Positions 35,232-45,217 are shown, counted from the first letter of the stretch. The stretch: 64,000 bases of DNA from G963667675 sp965249215 (GCA_965249215.1 CBDFLN010000001.1:434001-498000), one strand, 5' to 3'. Notes: a model not told the origin generated them from the letters alone. Made by a program: numbers and translations.

Positions 35232-36805
35232 AAGTCGTCACTGCAGCTCAAATGGCGGCCTTGGAGGCTGCTTCCCAGCGCCGGGGAGTTTCCACCGATG
35301 CCCTCATGGAGAACGCTGGCTTGGCGGTGGCGCAGACTGTTCGCCGGCTGTTGGGCGGCGTTGCCGATGCCGCTGTCGTGGTCTTGGTCGGCCCCGGCAA
35401 CAACGGCTCCGATGGGCTGGTTACGGCCCGCCACCTCCGGCGTTGGGGGGCTAGGGTTACCGCATATCTATTGGCTGGACGACCCACCGAAGACCCCAAG
35501 ATGGACTTGGCCCGCGACTTTGACGTCGAGGTTGTCTCTTTGGCCGACGACCCGGGCATGCAAAGGCTTGACCAATTGCTGCGCCGCTCCCGGGCCGTCG
35601 TCGACGCCGTGTTGGGCACCGGGCGCGCCCGTCCTTTGCAGGGCGGAGTCAAAGAAGCTATGCTCCGCCTGCAAGCCTGCCGCACCGGCCAAGACCGCCC
35701 CCAAATCGTTGCTCTCGACTTGCCTACCGGTCTCAACGCCGACTCCGGCGAGGTGGACCCGGCGTGTCCCCAGGCGGACGTAACGGTTGCCTTGGGACGC
35801 CCCAAGGCCGGACTCCTGGCGTTTCCCGGCGCTGCCATGGCGGGCAGGCTCGAAGTGGCCGACATCGGCATCCCCCCGGACCTGGAAGAAGAGGAAGACA
35901 TAGCCCTGGAGCTTTTGACCGCGCCTTGGGTCGGGCAGCTCCTGCCACCTCGGCCCTTGGACGGGCACAAAGGCTCCTTTGGCCATGCTTTGGTGGTGGC
36001 GGGGTCGAGAAACTACGTGGGCGCAGCCTGCCTCGCTTCCCTCGCTGCCGCAAGGGCCGGCGCGGGCCTGGTCACCCTGGCGTCCCCCGCCGGCGTGTAC
36101 CGGATCGCCGCCGGCAGGCTGGCCGAGGTTATCCACCTCCCGTTGTCCGAAGACAATGAAGGGCGCGTCCACCCCGACGGGGCAGGTGTGATCCTACAGT
36201 CCCTCCATCAATACGACTCTTTGTTGCTAGGATGCGGCCTCGGTTGGTCCCAGGGGACCGCTGAATTCGTGAAACGGTTGCTGCCGAACGATGGGGCTGA
36301 CACGCCGCCCGCGGTGATTGACGCCGACGGCCTCAACAACCTGTCCAGCCTGCCTCAATGGTGGCTCCGCCTCGGCGGCCCGGTGGCGGTGACCCCCCAT
36401 CCTGGTGAAATGGCAACGTTGGCCGGTATCCCCGTCTCCCAGGTGCAGCAGGACCGCGTAGAAACAGCCCGCCGCTGGGCCTCCCACTGGAACGTAGACC
36501 TGGCCCTGAAGGGGGCGCACACGGTAATCGCCCAGCCCGGCGGTATGGCCCAAATCTCCCCTTTCGCCAATCCAGCCTTGGCGTCGGGCGGCACGGGAGA
36601 CGTCCTTTCCGGCATCATCGTCGGCCTGATGGCCCAGGGGTTGTCCCCGGGTGACGCCTGTTGTTGCGGCGTTTATCTCCACGGCCTGGCTGGAGAAATT
36701 ACACGCGAGAAGCTGGGCCAGTCGGGATCGTTGGCCTCAGACTTGATTGGCGAATTGCCGGTCGTGATTGAACGGCTCAGGAGAGAGGCCCCAGGGAATA
36801 GATAG
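35228..36805 (+). CDS. nnr: Bifunctional NAD(P)HX epimerase / ADP-dependent NAD(P)HX dehydratase
   Basis: 525 aa fusion, as in E. coli YjeF/Nnr. Residues 1-215: epimerase domain (MENAGLAVA, VLVGPGNNGSDGLVTARHL, DLPTGLNADSGEVD). Residues about 230-520: ribokinase-like dehydratase (GHKGSFGHALVVAGS, VTPHPGEMATL, ALKGAHTVIAQP, ALASGGTGDVLSGIIVGL). Repairs hydrated NADH and NADPH. Translationally coupled to acpS. Confidence 0.94.
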   Translation: MKVVTAAQMAALEAASQRRGVSTDALMENAGLAVAQTVRRLLGGVADAAVVVLVGPGNNGSDGLVTARHLRRWGARVTAYLLAGRPTEDPKMDLARDFDVEVVSLADDPGMQRLDQLLRRSRAVVDAVLGTGRARPLQGGVKEAMLRLQACRTGQDRPQIVALDLPTGLNADSGEVDPACPQADVTVALGRPKAGLLAFPGAAMAGRLEVADIGIPPDLEEEEDIALELLTAPWVGQLLPPRPLDGHKGSFGHALVVAGSRNYVGAACLASLAAARAGAGLVTLASPAGVYRIAAGRLAEVIHLPLSEDNEGRVHPDGAGVILQSLHQYDSLLLGCGLGWSQGTAEFVKRLLPNDGADTPPAVIDADGLNNLSSLPQWWLRLGGPVAVTPHPGEMATLAGIPVSQVQQDRVETARRWASHWNVDLALKGAHTVIAQPGGMAQISPFANPALASGGTGDVLSGIIVGLMAQGLSPGDACCCGVYLHGLAGEITREKLGQSGSLASDLIGELPVVIERLRREAPGNR

Positions 36806-36976
36806 GGCCAGGCGCCTTGTTGCATTCTCCTGGTAGGCGGCTGCTCATCGAGGTCTCTAGGGCTATGCTATACTAACCATCACTTGACCATAACCCACCG
36901 GCGATGCCGTCCACCGTCGGAACCGGGCCCGATGCACCGAGCCGCCCCATATGAAACCCTCGAGCTTAGGCAAGAC

Positions 36977-37900
36977 ATGACGTTGCAAAGCTTCTTGGAA
37001 TCATTGGCGGACACGTCCTCGAACGTTCCCGCTTCCGGTTTCATCGAACTCTCGGACGTGTCGCCCGAGGAATTGGGCACATTCGCCAGCACTTGGGCGG
37101 GCATTGGTTTGGAGCGGCAACGCTGGACAATCTCCAAGCTGGTAGACTTGGCCGATGATAATCCAGAGTTGGACTTTGGCGCTATCTTCAAGATGTGCCT
37201 GAAGGGCGAGGATGAGGTGGTGCTGGAGAAGGCGATGGAAGGCCTATGGGAACAGGAGGACCGCTCCATAATTCCCGGCCTTCTCCTGACCCTGCGTTCT
37301 GATAAGAGCCCGCGGGTGCGCTCCGCCGCGGCTACGGCTCTGGGCAAATTCAGTCTCCTGTGCCAGGAAGGGAAACTGCTGCCCAAAGACCGCAAATCCG
37401 TCCACGATTGTTTAATGGAAACGCTCAACGACTTGGCCCAGCCCCTGGATGTCCGTCGCCGAAGCCTGGAGGCGGTGGCTCCTTTCAACACCGACGCCAT
37501 CCGGGAAATGGTGTCTTGGGCTTACAAAAGTGGAGACCTTGGCCTTAAGTCAAGCTCAATCTTCGCTATGGGCCGCACCGGTGAGAGCGCCTGGCTGCCC
37601 CTGCTGATCAAAGAGCTTAACAGCGCGGAAGCCACCATTCGTTACGAAACGGCAAATGCCTGCGGAGAATTGGGCGAAGAAGACGCAGTCCCACACTTGG
37701 CCTCGTTGCTCGAGGATGAAGACTATCAGGTGCAGATGGCGGGCATAAATGCCCTGGGCAAAATCGGCAGCCCCCTGGCCAAGAAGGTCCTGTTGCACTG
37801 TATCAAAGAAGGCGACGCCGCTTTGGAAGACGCAGCCCGGATCGAGCTGCAAAACATTGAAGCGCTGGAAGACCCCATGGCTTTCTCATCCGACGTGTAG
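36977..37900 (+). CDS. HEAT-repeat protein
   Basis: About 307 aa from the ATG at 36977, with TTAGG upstream; an in-frame TTG at 36884 gives an unlikely N-terminus. From about residue 70 on it is built of helical HEAT/PBS-lyase-type repeats (SPRVRSAAATALGKF, GLKSSSIFAMGRTGESAWLPLLIKEL, ATIRYETANACGELGEEDAVPHLASLL, YQVQMAGINALGKIGSPLAKKVL). Such proteins are scaffolds; no enzyme residues are apparent. Partner unknown. TGCTATACT just upstream (around 36865) may be an extended -10. Confidence 0.82.
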   Translation: MTLQSFLESLADTSSNVPASGFIELSDVSPEELGTFASTWAGIGLERQRWTISKLVDLADDNPELDFGAIFKMCLKGEDEVVLEKAMEGLWEQEDRSIIPGLLLTLRSDKSPRVRSAAATALGKFSLLCQEGKLLPKDRKSVHDCLMETLNDLAQPLDVRRRSLEAVAPFNTDAIREMVSWAYKSGDLGLKSSSIFAMGRTGESAWLPLLIKELNSAEATIRYETANACGELGEEDAVPHLASLLEDEDYQVQMAGINALGKIGSPLAKKVLLHCIKEGDAALEDAARIELQNIEALEDPMAFSSDV

Positions 37901-38002
37901 CTTCCTCGGCAACCGGGGAGTACCGGCCTCTGCTTTCCCGGGCCCTGCCCGCCCCTGTATCCTGGTGAAATACGTGACTCAACCCTGCGCGCCGCGATCG
38001 TC

Positions 38003-38449
38003 ATGAATCCGTTAGATCAATTGTCCGAGGACAGGGCACAGTGGCTCGCTGCTGCGCCCACCGCTCACTTGGCCACAGCCGATGCCTCCGGCGCACCCCA
38101 CGTGATACCGATATGCTACGCCTTCGACGGACACGCCCTGTTCTCCGTTTTGGACCAAAAGCCAAAACGAGCCCGGGTTACACGTCTACGCCGGGTCAGG
38201 AACATCCAGGAGAACCCGCAGGTCTCGGTGGTAGTGGACCACTATGAAGAGGACTGGAGCCGCCTGGGGTACATCCTGGTCATGGGTACGGCCAAGCTAT
38301 TGTTTGAAGGCCGGGAGCATGACACCGCAGTCGGGTTGCTCCGCAAAAAATACTCTCAGTACCTGGCTATGGACCTGGACGCCAATCCGGTGATTAAGAT
38401 AACGCCCCAGCGGGTCGTCTGCTGGGGCACTGCGCCCACTACGCCATAG
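38003..38449 (+). CDS. PPOX-class F420-dependent oxidoreductase
   Basis: 148 aa split-barrel flavin-reductase-like protein. The start with WLAAAPTAHLATADASGAPHVIPICYAFDG and the basic KPKRARVTRLRRVRNIQENPQVSVVVDHY are typical of the mycobacterial-type F420-binding PPOX subfamily; VVCWG ends the barrel. Works with reduced F420 on unknown substrates. Together with the LLM protein at 785-1750 it indicates F420 use by this organism (inference). Confidence 0.83.
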   Translation: MNPLDQLSEDRAQWLAAAPTAHLATADASGAPHVIPICYAFDGHALFSVLDQKPKRARVTRLRRVRNIQENPQVSVVVDHYEEDWSRLGYILVMGTAKLLFEGREHDTAVGLLRKKYSQYLAMDLDANPVIKITPQRVVCWGTAPTTP

Positions 38450-38504
38450 TGCCGTTAAAGACGCCAGGGTGAAAGCGTAGACGGGAATCAATAGAGACCC
38501 GGCT

Positions 38505-39653
38505 CTATTGCCCTCGGTTGGCCGCCGCCGAGAAATGCTTGCTCAATATAAGGCCCTGGCCTTGGTATGATGACCCGATTTCTGCCCCGTATAACTTGTC
38601 AGGGGCCTGCAGCATTCTCTCGAAGGTCAGTGTGCATAGCTTTTGGCAGTGCTCTATCATGAACGGAACGTCGTGGGCCCTGACTTCCAGCACTGGCTGC
38701 ACACCCTGGATGCCCCCGCCTGCGCCAAAGCCGAACCCAGGGTCGAAAAACCCGGCGTAGTGAGTCCTCAGTTCCCCGCTCGAAGGATCGTAAGCGGTCA
38801 TTTCCGCCCCGTACTCCGGCCGGACTCTCACGGTTTCGGCTGATGTCAACAAATAGAACTCTTCCGGCTCGAGAATGAGTCTCCGCGCCCGGTCTGCGTA
38901 CACCGGCTCCCAATAGTCGCTCGGGTCATAGTATGATTCCCGGCCCAAATCCAACAGGCTGCTATTCTTCTTGGCCCTGTACCCCACGCCGCTCATTTCC
39001 CCCGCAAGGTTTGCGCTCAGGGCCACGGTGTTGTCTTCCGCCGGCGCCAGCAAAGAATTGGTTTGCCCGTCTGGATACAGGAGGATGGGTTCCTCTTGGT
39101 GCGTGCGGAGCAGTTCCCCTTCGGCGCAACCGGGATTGCCCTTAATTAGCCGCAGTTGGTTGAGGGATAGGGTCGTCTGGACCTTTATGGTGAACGAACG
39201 AGATACCACTTCCAAGAAAAGCTGGCCGTCATATCCCTCTCCGATTTCGTCGAACTTATGGCTCCGGTCGGAAATAACCCTCGTAAAAATGTCCAGCCGG
39301 CCCGTGGAACTCTTCGGGTTGGTCTTGGCGCGTATCCCTTGGGGCAAACGGAGTTGCTCGATTAGTGGAATTAGGTAGGGGCGGTTCTTTTCCAGAATTG
39401 CGCCGTCCCGGAGGTCGATGCTTTCCATCGCCAACTCCGGCAGCTTGTCCATCACCGTGCTGGCGTCGGGAAGAAAGCTGCAACGCAGCCGGTAAGCCTT
39501 GTCCCCCAATCGCAGGTCCAGGCTGGCCGGCTGAAAATTCGCTTCGGGGATCTTGTACTTCTCGGAGAATATAACGTCGTCGCGGGCCGCTTCTTGCAGC
39601 CACCGAGTAGGTAATATCCCCTCTGCCTTCAGTTCGTTTATGTCAGAAAACAT
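38505..39653 (-). CDS. dcd: Double-domain dCTP deaminase
   Basis: 382 aa, about twice the length of ordinary Dcd, with two dUTPase/Dcd-fold halves. Domain 1 includes NFQPASLDLRLGDKAYRL and RAKTNPKSSTGRLDIFTR, which contains the RxxxxRxG-like active-site region; domain 2 carries GVGYRAKKNSSLLDL, YPDG and GFFDPGFGFG. This long form is annotated as 2'-deoxycytidine 5'-triphosphate deaminase in several phyla. Converts dCTP to dUTP for thymidylate synthesis. Stand-alone, minus strand. Confidence 0.85.
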   Translation of the reverse strand: MFSDINELKAEGILPTRWLQEAARDDVIFSEKYKIPEANFQPASLDLRLGDKAYRLRCSFLPDASTVMDKLPELAMESIDLRDGAILEKNRPYLIPLIEQLRLPQGIRAKTNPKSSTGRLDIFTRVISDRSHKFDEIGEGYDGQLFLEVVSRSFTIKVQTTLSLNQLRLIKGNPGCAEGELLRTHQEEPILLYPDGQTNSLLAPAEDNTVALSANLAGEMSGVGYRAKKNSSLLDLGRESYYDPSDYWEPVYADRARRLILEPEEFYLLTSAETVRVRPEYGAEMTAYDPSSGELRTHYAGFFDPGFGFGAGGGIQGVQPVLEVRAHDVPFMIEHCQKLCTLTFERMLQAPDKLYGAEIGSSYQGQGLILSKHFSAAANRGQ

Positions 39654-39857
39654 CGACGTTCCAATGTAGACACTCGTGTACGGCGATTACAGCCAGATTC
39701 TCCGAGATACGGCATGGGGTGTCAAGGGAGAATCGTCTCCTGGAGATTAAGCCAATCCCTGCCTTACTGTCACCCAGCCCCTTCCCAAGCTGTAAGCCAT
39801 TCCATTAACATTCGTTGATACCGGCCTTAAGCGAAATACGGAAGTGATGTTGATTCG

Positions 39858-40571
39858 ATGACTGCCGATATGACCGGGCGATACCAACCGATGATCAAGG
39901 ATCTGCCACAGGGGGAACGCCCCCGGGAGCGGCTTAAGCAGCATGGCCCCAAGCACTTGAACAACACCGAGTTGATTGCCATCCTTCTCCGCACTGGCAT
40001 GACGGGCGAAAACGTCATCTCCCTGTCGTCCCGGGTGCTGACAGCGCTCGGAAGGCTGGCCGGGCTGGGACGCAGCAGCTTTACCGAGCTTTGCTCCCAA
40101 CGGGGCTTGAGCGAGGCCAAGGCCTGCCAGCTGCTGGCTGCCGTGGAGCTTGGCCGGCGCTTCGTTTCCCTGGCGCCGGAAGAGCGGGTTGTGATTAACT
40201 CCCCCCAAGACGTAGCCAATCTGCTGATGGCAGAGATGGCCGTGCTGGATCAGGAGCACCTGAAAGCGTTGCTGTTGAACACCAAGAACGAGGTGCTGGG
40301 CATCCGGGAGATATACGTGGGCAACGTGAACAGCTCCGTAGTCCGGCCCGCCGAGGTTTTTCGGCCTGCAGTGCGGGACAATGCCACTTCAGTCATCGTC
40401 GTACATAACCACCCGTCGGGCGACCCCACCCCCAGTCCTGAAGACGTTTCCATAACCAGGACTTTGATCGAGGCGGGGAAAATGATGGCGGTAGACGTGC
40501 TGGACCATCTGGTCATAGGAAGCGGCAACCGTTTTGTTAGTCTCAAAGAGGCGGGACTGGCCTTCAGGTAG
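39858..40571 (+). CDS. radC: RadC-family JAB-domain protein
   Basis: 237 aa. N-terminal HhH-like region: IKDLPQGERPRERLKQHGPKHLNNTELIAILLRTG. C-terminal JAMM domain with Glu in the upstream strand and HNHPSGDPTPSPEDV (HxHx7SxxD). Family is widespread; a DNA-repair role was proposed but is not firmly established. Other starts at 39870 and 39891 are possible. Convergent/divergent neighbours: dcd and purA. Confidence 0.92.
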   Translation: MTADMTGRYQPMIKDLPQGERPRERLKQHGPKHLNNTELIAILLRTGMTGENVISLSSRVLTALGRLAGLGRSSFTELCSQRGLSEAKACQLLAAVELGRRFVSLAPEERVVINSPQDVANLLMAEMAVLDQEHLKALLLNTKNEVLGIREIYVGNVNSSVVRPAEVFRPAVRDNATSVIVVHNHPSGDPTPSPEDVSITRTLIEAGKMMAVDVLDHLVIGSGNRFVSLKEAGLAFR

Positions 40572-40763
40572 CCCCCAACGCCCGGCAGTCTTGCAGAGAC
40601 CGGGGAGCACGCCGATTTCGGAAACCGCGTCAGCGTCATCTCACAGAGAGATGTGTTGTGTCGCCTCTCTCTTCCCCACCGTTGGGCCTTTTTGTTATAC
40701 TCCCCGGTGGTTTGCGCCCCTGTTGGCTAAGGCGGCGCACGCTCGAAGTAATAAGAGGTTAAT

Positions 40764-42053
40764 ATGCCGGCTTATGGCGTGATCGGTGGTCAGTGGGGAG
40801 ATGAGGGCAAGGGCAAGGTAATCGATTACCTTGCCGGCCAGGTCGACTGCGTTGTGCGCTACGCTGGCGGTAACAACGCCGGCCACACCGTGGTCAACGA
40901 CCAGGGCAATTTCAGTCTCCACCTTGTCCCTTCGGGTATTTGCTGGCCCCAGGTCTACGGCATCATCGGCAGCGGCGTGGTCGTCGACGCCGATGCCTTC
41001 CTGGCCGAACTTTCAAATCTCCAATCTCGGGGCATCGACACCGGCAGGCTCTACGTTAGCGAGCGCGCTCACCTGATAATGCCCTACCACGTTCTCCTCG
41101 ACAAACTGGAGGAGCAGGCCAGGGGCGCCGACGCTATCGGCACCACCGGCCGGGGGGTGGGACCTGCTTATGTGGACAAGACCGCACGGGCTGGCATACG
41201 GGTCAGTGACCTGTTGGACTGGGATACGCTGGCCGCCCGTCTCAAGGGTGCTCTGGAGGCCAAAAACGCCCTCATTACCAGGGTTTACGGCGGCGAGCCC
41301 CTCTCTCTGGATGATTTGCTGGAGAGGTGCCGCGAGTGGGCCGATGCCTTGGCCCCCCACGTACGCTCCACCGAAGAGATAATCCGCGACATGCTGGCCC
41401 AGGGCAAGAACATACTGCTCGAAGGGGCCCAGGGCACCCTTTTAGACGTTGACCACGGGTCATACCCCTACGTCACCTCCTCATCACCCTCCATTGGCGG
41501 CGCTTGTACCGGCTTGGGGTTGGACCCGAAGGCCATCGCTGGAGTCTTGGGGGTGTTCAAGGCCTATTCCACTCGCGTTGGCGAAGGTCCAATGCCTTCC
41601 GAAATTCATGGCAAGGCGGCTGACGACCTGAGGGAAAAGGCCCAGGAGTACGGGACCACAACCGGGCGCCCCCGCAGGATCGGTTGGTTCGACGCCGTTG
41701 CCGGCAAGTATAGCCGGCAGTTAAACGGTCTCACTGGTATGGTCATAACTCGCCTGGATATCCTTGACGGCTTTCCGTCGGTCAAGGTCTGTGTAGGCTA
41801 CCGGGCGAATGGACAGGAGTTGGATCGCTTCCCAGCCAATACCCATCTATTGGCCCGGTGTCAGCCCGTATACGAGGAATTGCCCGGATGGGACCGTCCC
41901 ACGGCCTCCGCCACCAGCCTGTCCCAACTGCCCGAGAACGCCAAAGCTTATGTGAGGCGTATCGAGGAGTTGGTTGGGTGCCCGGCCCAGATTATCTCCA
42001 CCGGCCCCAGGCGCGACGAGACCATCGTCGTAGCTCAGTTTATTCCCCGCTAG
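40764..42053 (+). CDS. purA: Adenylosuccinate synthetase
   Basis: 429 aa, standard length. Joins IMP and aspartate with GTP. The P-loop-like GGQWGDEGKGKVIDYLA carries catalytic Asp13-equivalent and Lys; GTTGRGVGPAYVDKTARAGIR, LLEGAQGTLLDVDHGSYPYVTSS and the GTP-binding TTTGRPRRIGWFDAV are canonical. AAGAGG precedes the ATG by 6 bases. Monocistronic on the plus strand. Confidence 0.96.
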   Translation: MPAYGVIGGQWGDEGKGKVIDYLAGQVDCVVRYAGGNNAGHTVVNDQGNFSLHLVPSGICWPQVYGIIGSGVVVDADAFLAELSNLQSRGIDTGRLYVSERAHLIMPYHVLLDKLEEQARGADAIGTTGRGVGPAYVDKTARAGIRVSDLLDWDTLAARLKGALEAKNALITRVYGGEPLSLDDLLERCREWADALAPHVRSTEEIIRDMLAQGKNILLEGAQGTLLDVDHGSYPYVTSSSPSIGGACTGLGLDPKAIAGVLGVFKAYSTRVGEGPMPSEIHGKAADDLREKAQEYGTTTGRPRRIGWFDAVAGKYSRQLNGLTGMVITRLDILDGFPSVKVCVGYRANGQELDRFPANTHLLARCQPVYEELPGWDRPTASATSLSQLPENAKAYVRRIEELVGCPAQIISTGPRRDETIVVAQFIPR

Positions 42054-42207
42054 TCCGCCGACTCACGTCCTGGCCGTGCATATCTCCCAATGGGTTACGG
42101 TGGTGCCGCCCTCTTAGTTCACGAGGAGCCGGTGTGGGAGTACCCTGAGCGCTGGACCTGGCGGGCCGGGCTTGGGCTTATCTAACGAAGGCGGTGCTGG
42201 CCCGGCC

Positions 42208-43104
42208 TCACGCCGGTACAGGGATGTCGATGTCGTAACGCTGGAGCGCCTCTTCCACCTGCGCGGCCGATTTGGCGTCCAGAGGCACCAACGGAAGCCT
42301 GGACTGGCCCACGTTGAAGCCCACTCGGTTCAGCGAATGCCTGACCGGTATGGGGTTGGACACCACGAACAGGACCTTGAACAGGGGCAGCAGCCTGCGG
42401 TGCTCCGCCGCTGCCCCTTCCACGTCCCCTTCCAACAGAAGCCCCATCATTTGCTTTATCTGGGTTCCCACCAGGTGCGACGCGACGCTCACCACCCCGT
42501 ATCCCCCGGTGGCCATGATGTAAAACGTCTCGTTGTCGTTGCCGCTCCACACCAGGAACCCCGGCTTGGCTCCGTCTATGATGCGGGTAATCTGATCCAT
42601 GTCGCTTCCGGCCTCTTTGATCCCCACGATGTTGTCTATCTCGCTCAGGCGGATAGTCGTATCGTGCGTCATGTTCAGGCTGGTGCGGCTGGTCACGTTG
42701 TAGAGGATGCAGGGCAGGTTCACGTTCCCGGCAATGGCCTTGAAGTGCTGGTACAGCCCCTCTTGCGGCGGCTTGTTGTAGTAGGGCACCACCAGCAGCA
42801 GGCCGTCCACGCCCTCTCTTTCAGCCTCCTTGCTTAGTTCGATGCTTTCGGCGGTGTTGTAGGTGCCCGTGCCGGCGATTATGGCCCCCCTGTCTCCCAC
42901 GGCGCCCTTCACCTCGGCGAACAAGCGCAGTTTCTCCTCGGTGCTCAGGGTCGGCGATTCTCCGGTGGTTCCCGACAAGAGGACACCGTCGCTGCCCGAG
43001 TCCAGCAGGGCCTTGGCCAGGCGCTTGGCCTGCTCGTAGTCCACCCGCCCTTGCTCATCGAACGGGGTGACCATCGCAGTGATTAGCCTGCCTAGCTCTT
43101 TCAT
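42208..43104 (-). CDS. dapA: 4-hydroxy-tetrahydrodipicolinate synthase
   Basis: 298 aa TIM barrel. Condenses pyruvate with aspartate semialdehyde. GTTGESPTLS binds the substrate carboxylate, the Tyr motif is ILYNVTSRTSLN and the Schiff-base Lys is in NIVGIKEAGSDM. The usual YNVPGRT reads YNVTSRT. Third gene of the dapB-asd-dapA operon, 49 bases after asd. Supplies lysine and diaminopimelate. Confidence 0.93.
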   Translation of the reverse strand: MKELGRLITAMVTPFDEQGRVDYEQAKRLAKALLDSGSDGVLLSGTTGESPTLSTEEKLRLFAEVKGAVGDRGAIIAGTGTYNTAESIELSKEAEREGVDGLLLVVPYYNKPPQEGLYQHFKAIAGNVNLPCILYNVTSRTSLNMTHDTTIRLSEIDNIVGIKEAGSDMDQITRIIDGAKPGFLVWSGNDNETFYIMATGGYGVVSVASHLVGTQIKQMMGLLLEGDVEGAAAEHRRLLPLFKVLFVVSNPIPVRHSLNRVGFNVGQSRLPLVPLDAKSAAQVEEALQRYDIDIPVPA

Positions 43105-43153
43105 GTCAACCCTCCTCGCGGGCAGCCCTTTGTCTCACCGCAGGGATTGATTC

Positions 43154-44200
43154 TTAATCGGTCGCGCCGGTCTCCACCCTGGGCTTTAAGAGCCCCCTGG
43201 ACACCAGTTCCTCGGCTATTTGAATCGAGTTCAGCGCCGCGCCTTTTCTGAGGTTGTCCGCCACTATCCACATCGCCAGGCCCTTCGGATTGGACGCATC
43301 CTGGCGAATGCGCCCTACGAATACTTCGTCGGTTCCGCTGGCGTCCCAAGGCATGGGGTAAACGCTATGCTCCGGGTCGTCCAGCACCGTAACTCCGGGC
43401 ATGGCCGACAGGAGCCGTCTCGCCTCCTCAGGCGCCATGGGCCGCTCGAACTCCATGTGTACCGCCGCGCTGTGCGACACGTACACCGGTACCCGGACGC
43501 AAGTGGCGGAAATCTGGATGTCCGGCGCGTGCATAATCTTGCGCGTCTCTTGCCGGACCTTCTGCTCCTCGACGGTGTAACCGTCGTCCAGGAAGCTGTC
43601 GATGCGAGGTATCAGGTTGAAGGCGATTTGCTGGTCCAGCGCCCTTGGCTGCGCTTCCCTTCCCTCCAGCAAGTCTCGTGTCTGCTCCCGGAGTTCCTCC
43701 ATGGGCGCGCCGCCGGCCCCCGAAACCGACTGATAAGTGTCGGCGATGATCCTGACTATGGGGTTTACCCGATGCAACGGGTGCGCTGCCATGACCAGGG
43801 GAGTAGTAGAGCAATTGGGTATGGAAATGATCCCTTGATGCCACTCCACGTCCGCCCCGTTGACCTCGGGCGCAACCAACGGCACGTCGTCCCGCATGCG
43901 GAATGCCGAGCCGTCGTCGATAACCACCGCGCCGGCAGCCACTGCCGCCGGGGCGAAACGGCGGCTGACTTCGCTGGTGACCGAGATGAACGCCACGTCC
44001 ACGCCGGAGAACGACTCCTCGGTGGTTTCCTCTACCACCAGTTCCTTCCCGCCGACTTGGATCAGCTTGCCCGCCGACCGGCTGGAGGCCAGCGCCTTTA
44101 CCCTTGGCAACGTCGTATAACGCTGTTCCAATATGCGCAAAAACGTGGTTCCCACGGCGCCTGTGGCGCCGACGACTGCTATGTTGAGCCCTTCCAACAT
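43154..44200 (-). CDS. asd: Aspartate-semialdehyde dehydrogenase
   Basis: 348 aa. NADP site VVGATGAVGTTFLRIL, catalytic Cys in SIPNCSTTPLVMA, and substrate-binding QSVSGAGGAPMEEL; His in VPVYVSHSAAVHMEF. Reduces aspartyl phosphate to the semialdehyde for lysine, threonine and methionine. Starts 7 bases after dapB on the same strand. Confidence 0.95.
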   Translation of the reverse strand: MLEGLNIAVVGATGAVGTTFLRILEQRYTTLPRVKALASSRSAGKLIQVGGKELVVEETTEESFSGVDVAFISVTSEVSRRFAPAAVAAGAVVIDDGSAFRMRDDVPLVAPEVNGADVEWHQGIISIPNCSTTPLVMAAHPLHRVNPIVRIIADTYQSVSGAGGAPMEELREQTRDLLEGREAQPRALDQQIAFNLIPRIDSFLDDGYTVEEQKVRQETRKIMHAPDIQISATCVRVPVYVSHSAAVHMEFERPMAPEEARRLLSAMPGVTVLDDPEHSVYPMPWDASGTDEVFVGRIRQDASNPKGLAMWIVADNLRKGAALNSIQIAEELVSRGLLKPRVETGATD

Positions 44201-44207
44201 CGCTGGC

Positions 44208-44996
44208 CTACAAGCCCATAACGTTTTCCAAGCCTACCACGAGACCCGGACGCTTCACAACCTCTCTGATGCATTGCAAAACCCCCGGCATATAGCAGTC
44301 CCGGCCCAGTGTGTCGTGACGCAGGGAAACGGTCTGACCCGCAGCTCCAAAAATAACCTCGTGATGGGCGCTGCGTCCCGGCATCCGGATGCTGTGGACC
44401 GTCACGCCGTTGTACTCGCCCCCCCTGGTATTGGGTAGGTTCTCCCTCTCTGGATAGTTGCGGGTGAACCGCTTTTGGTCGCCTATGGCCCTGGCCAGGT
44501 CCATGGCGAATCCCGACGGCGAGTCGATTTTGGCCTCATGGTGGGCTTCTACTATGTCCGCGTACTCGAAAAACTGAGCCGCCCGCTCCGCCAAGCGTTT
44601 CAACACCACCGCCCCCAAAGCGAAGTTGGGGGCCACAATAACGCCGATGTTCCTGTCCCTGGCCAAGGCGTCCAATTGCTTGAGGTCATCGCCGGTCAGC
44701 CCGCTGGCTCCCATGATCAGGTTGGTGGAATGGGCCGCTCCCATCAAAGCCGCTTCCATGCCGGCAACAGCGTTGGTAAAGTCGACCAGCACGTCGGGCC
44801 TGGTTTGCTTGATTAGCTCTTCCAGGTTTACCGAAAGGGGCGCCTCGCCCCCGCCGGGCAAGCTTAGCGTAGGGCCCCGGTCCCGGCGGCAAGCGGCCCC
44901 TACCAGGGTCATGTCGTCCTGGCGGCTCACCGCCCCAACGGTCTCGACGCCCATCTTGCCGGTCGCGCCATTGACCAAAACTCTTATAATCGCCAT
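44208..44996 (-). CDS. dapB: 4-hydroxy-tetrahydrodipicolinate reductase
   Basis: 262 aa from the ATG at 44996, with GAGGG 5 bases upstream (a TTG just before it was discarded). Nucleotide site VNGATGKMG, then VDFTNAV, GASGLTGDD and NFALGAVVLKRL; catalytic His-His-Lys motif EAHHEAKIDSPSG. Reduces HTPA with NAD(P)H. First gene of dapB-asd-dapA. Confidence 0.95.
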   Translation of the reverse strand: MAIIRVLVNGATGKMGVETVGAVSRQDDMTLVGAACRRDRGPTLSLPGGGEAPLSVNLEELIKQTRPDVLVDFTNAVAGMEAALMGAAHSTNLIMGASGLTGDDLKQLDALARDRNIGVIVAPNFALGAVVLKRLAERAAQFFEYADIVEAHHEAKIDSPSGFAMDLARAIGDQKRFTRNYPERENLPNTRGGEYNGVTVHSIRMPGRSAHHEVIFGAAGQTVSLRHDTLGRDCYMPGVLQCIREVVKRPGLVVGLENVMGL

Positions 44997-45086
44997 CAAT
45001 ACCCTCTAGCCACTCCCGGCGGCTATGAGATGGGTATAGATACTATCATGGATATTTGGACGGGAAAAGAAAACTGGGTGATAAAC

Positions 45087-45119
45087 GAAGGGAGCGACGA
45101 GTTCTTCGTCGCTCCCTTC
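45087..45119. terminator. Strong hairpin between pnp and dapB
   Basis: A 14-bp perfect stem GAAGGGAGCGACGA/TCGTCGCTCCCTTC (45087-45100, 45106-45119) with a 5-base loop. It lacks a long T-run on either strand, so it may be a weak terminator or an RNA-processing or stability element at the 3' end of the pnp message. Confidence 0.6.
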
Positions 45120-45217
45120 ACCTTGTGCCTATCGAAGACTGCTACGCGTATTTGCAGCAGGCGGATTGGCCTGTAAGATTCTGGCCTGTGATGTTTTGGA
45201 AGGAGCGGCCTAACCCC

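Noticed and set aside
40660..40763. purA promoter at TATACT near 40697
   Set aside because: A -10-like hexamer is present but no acceptable -35 at 16-18 bases; not listed as a feature.
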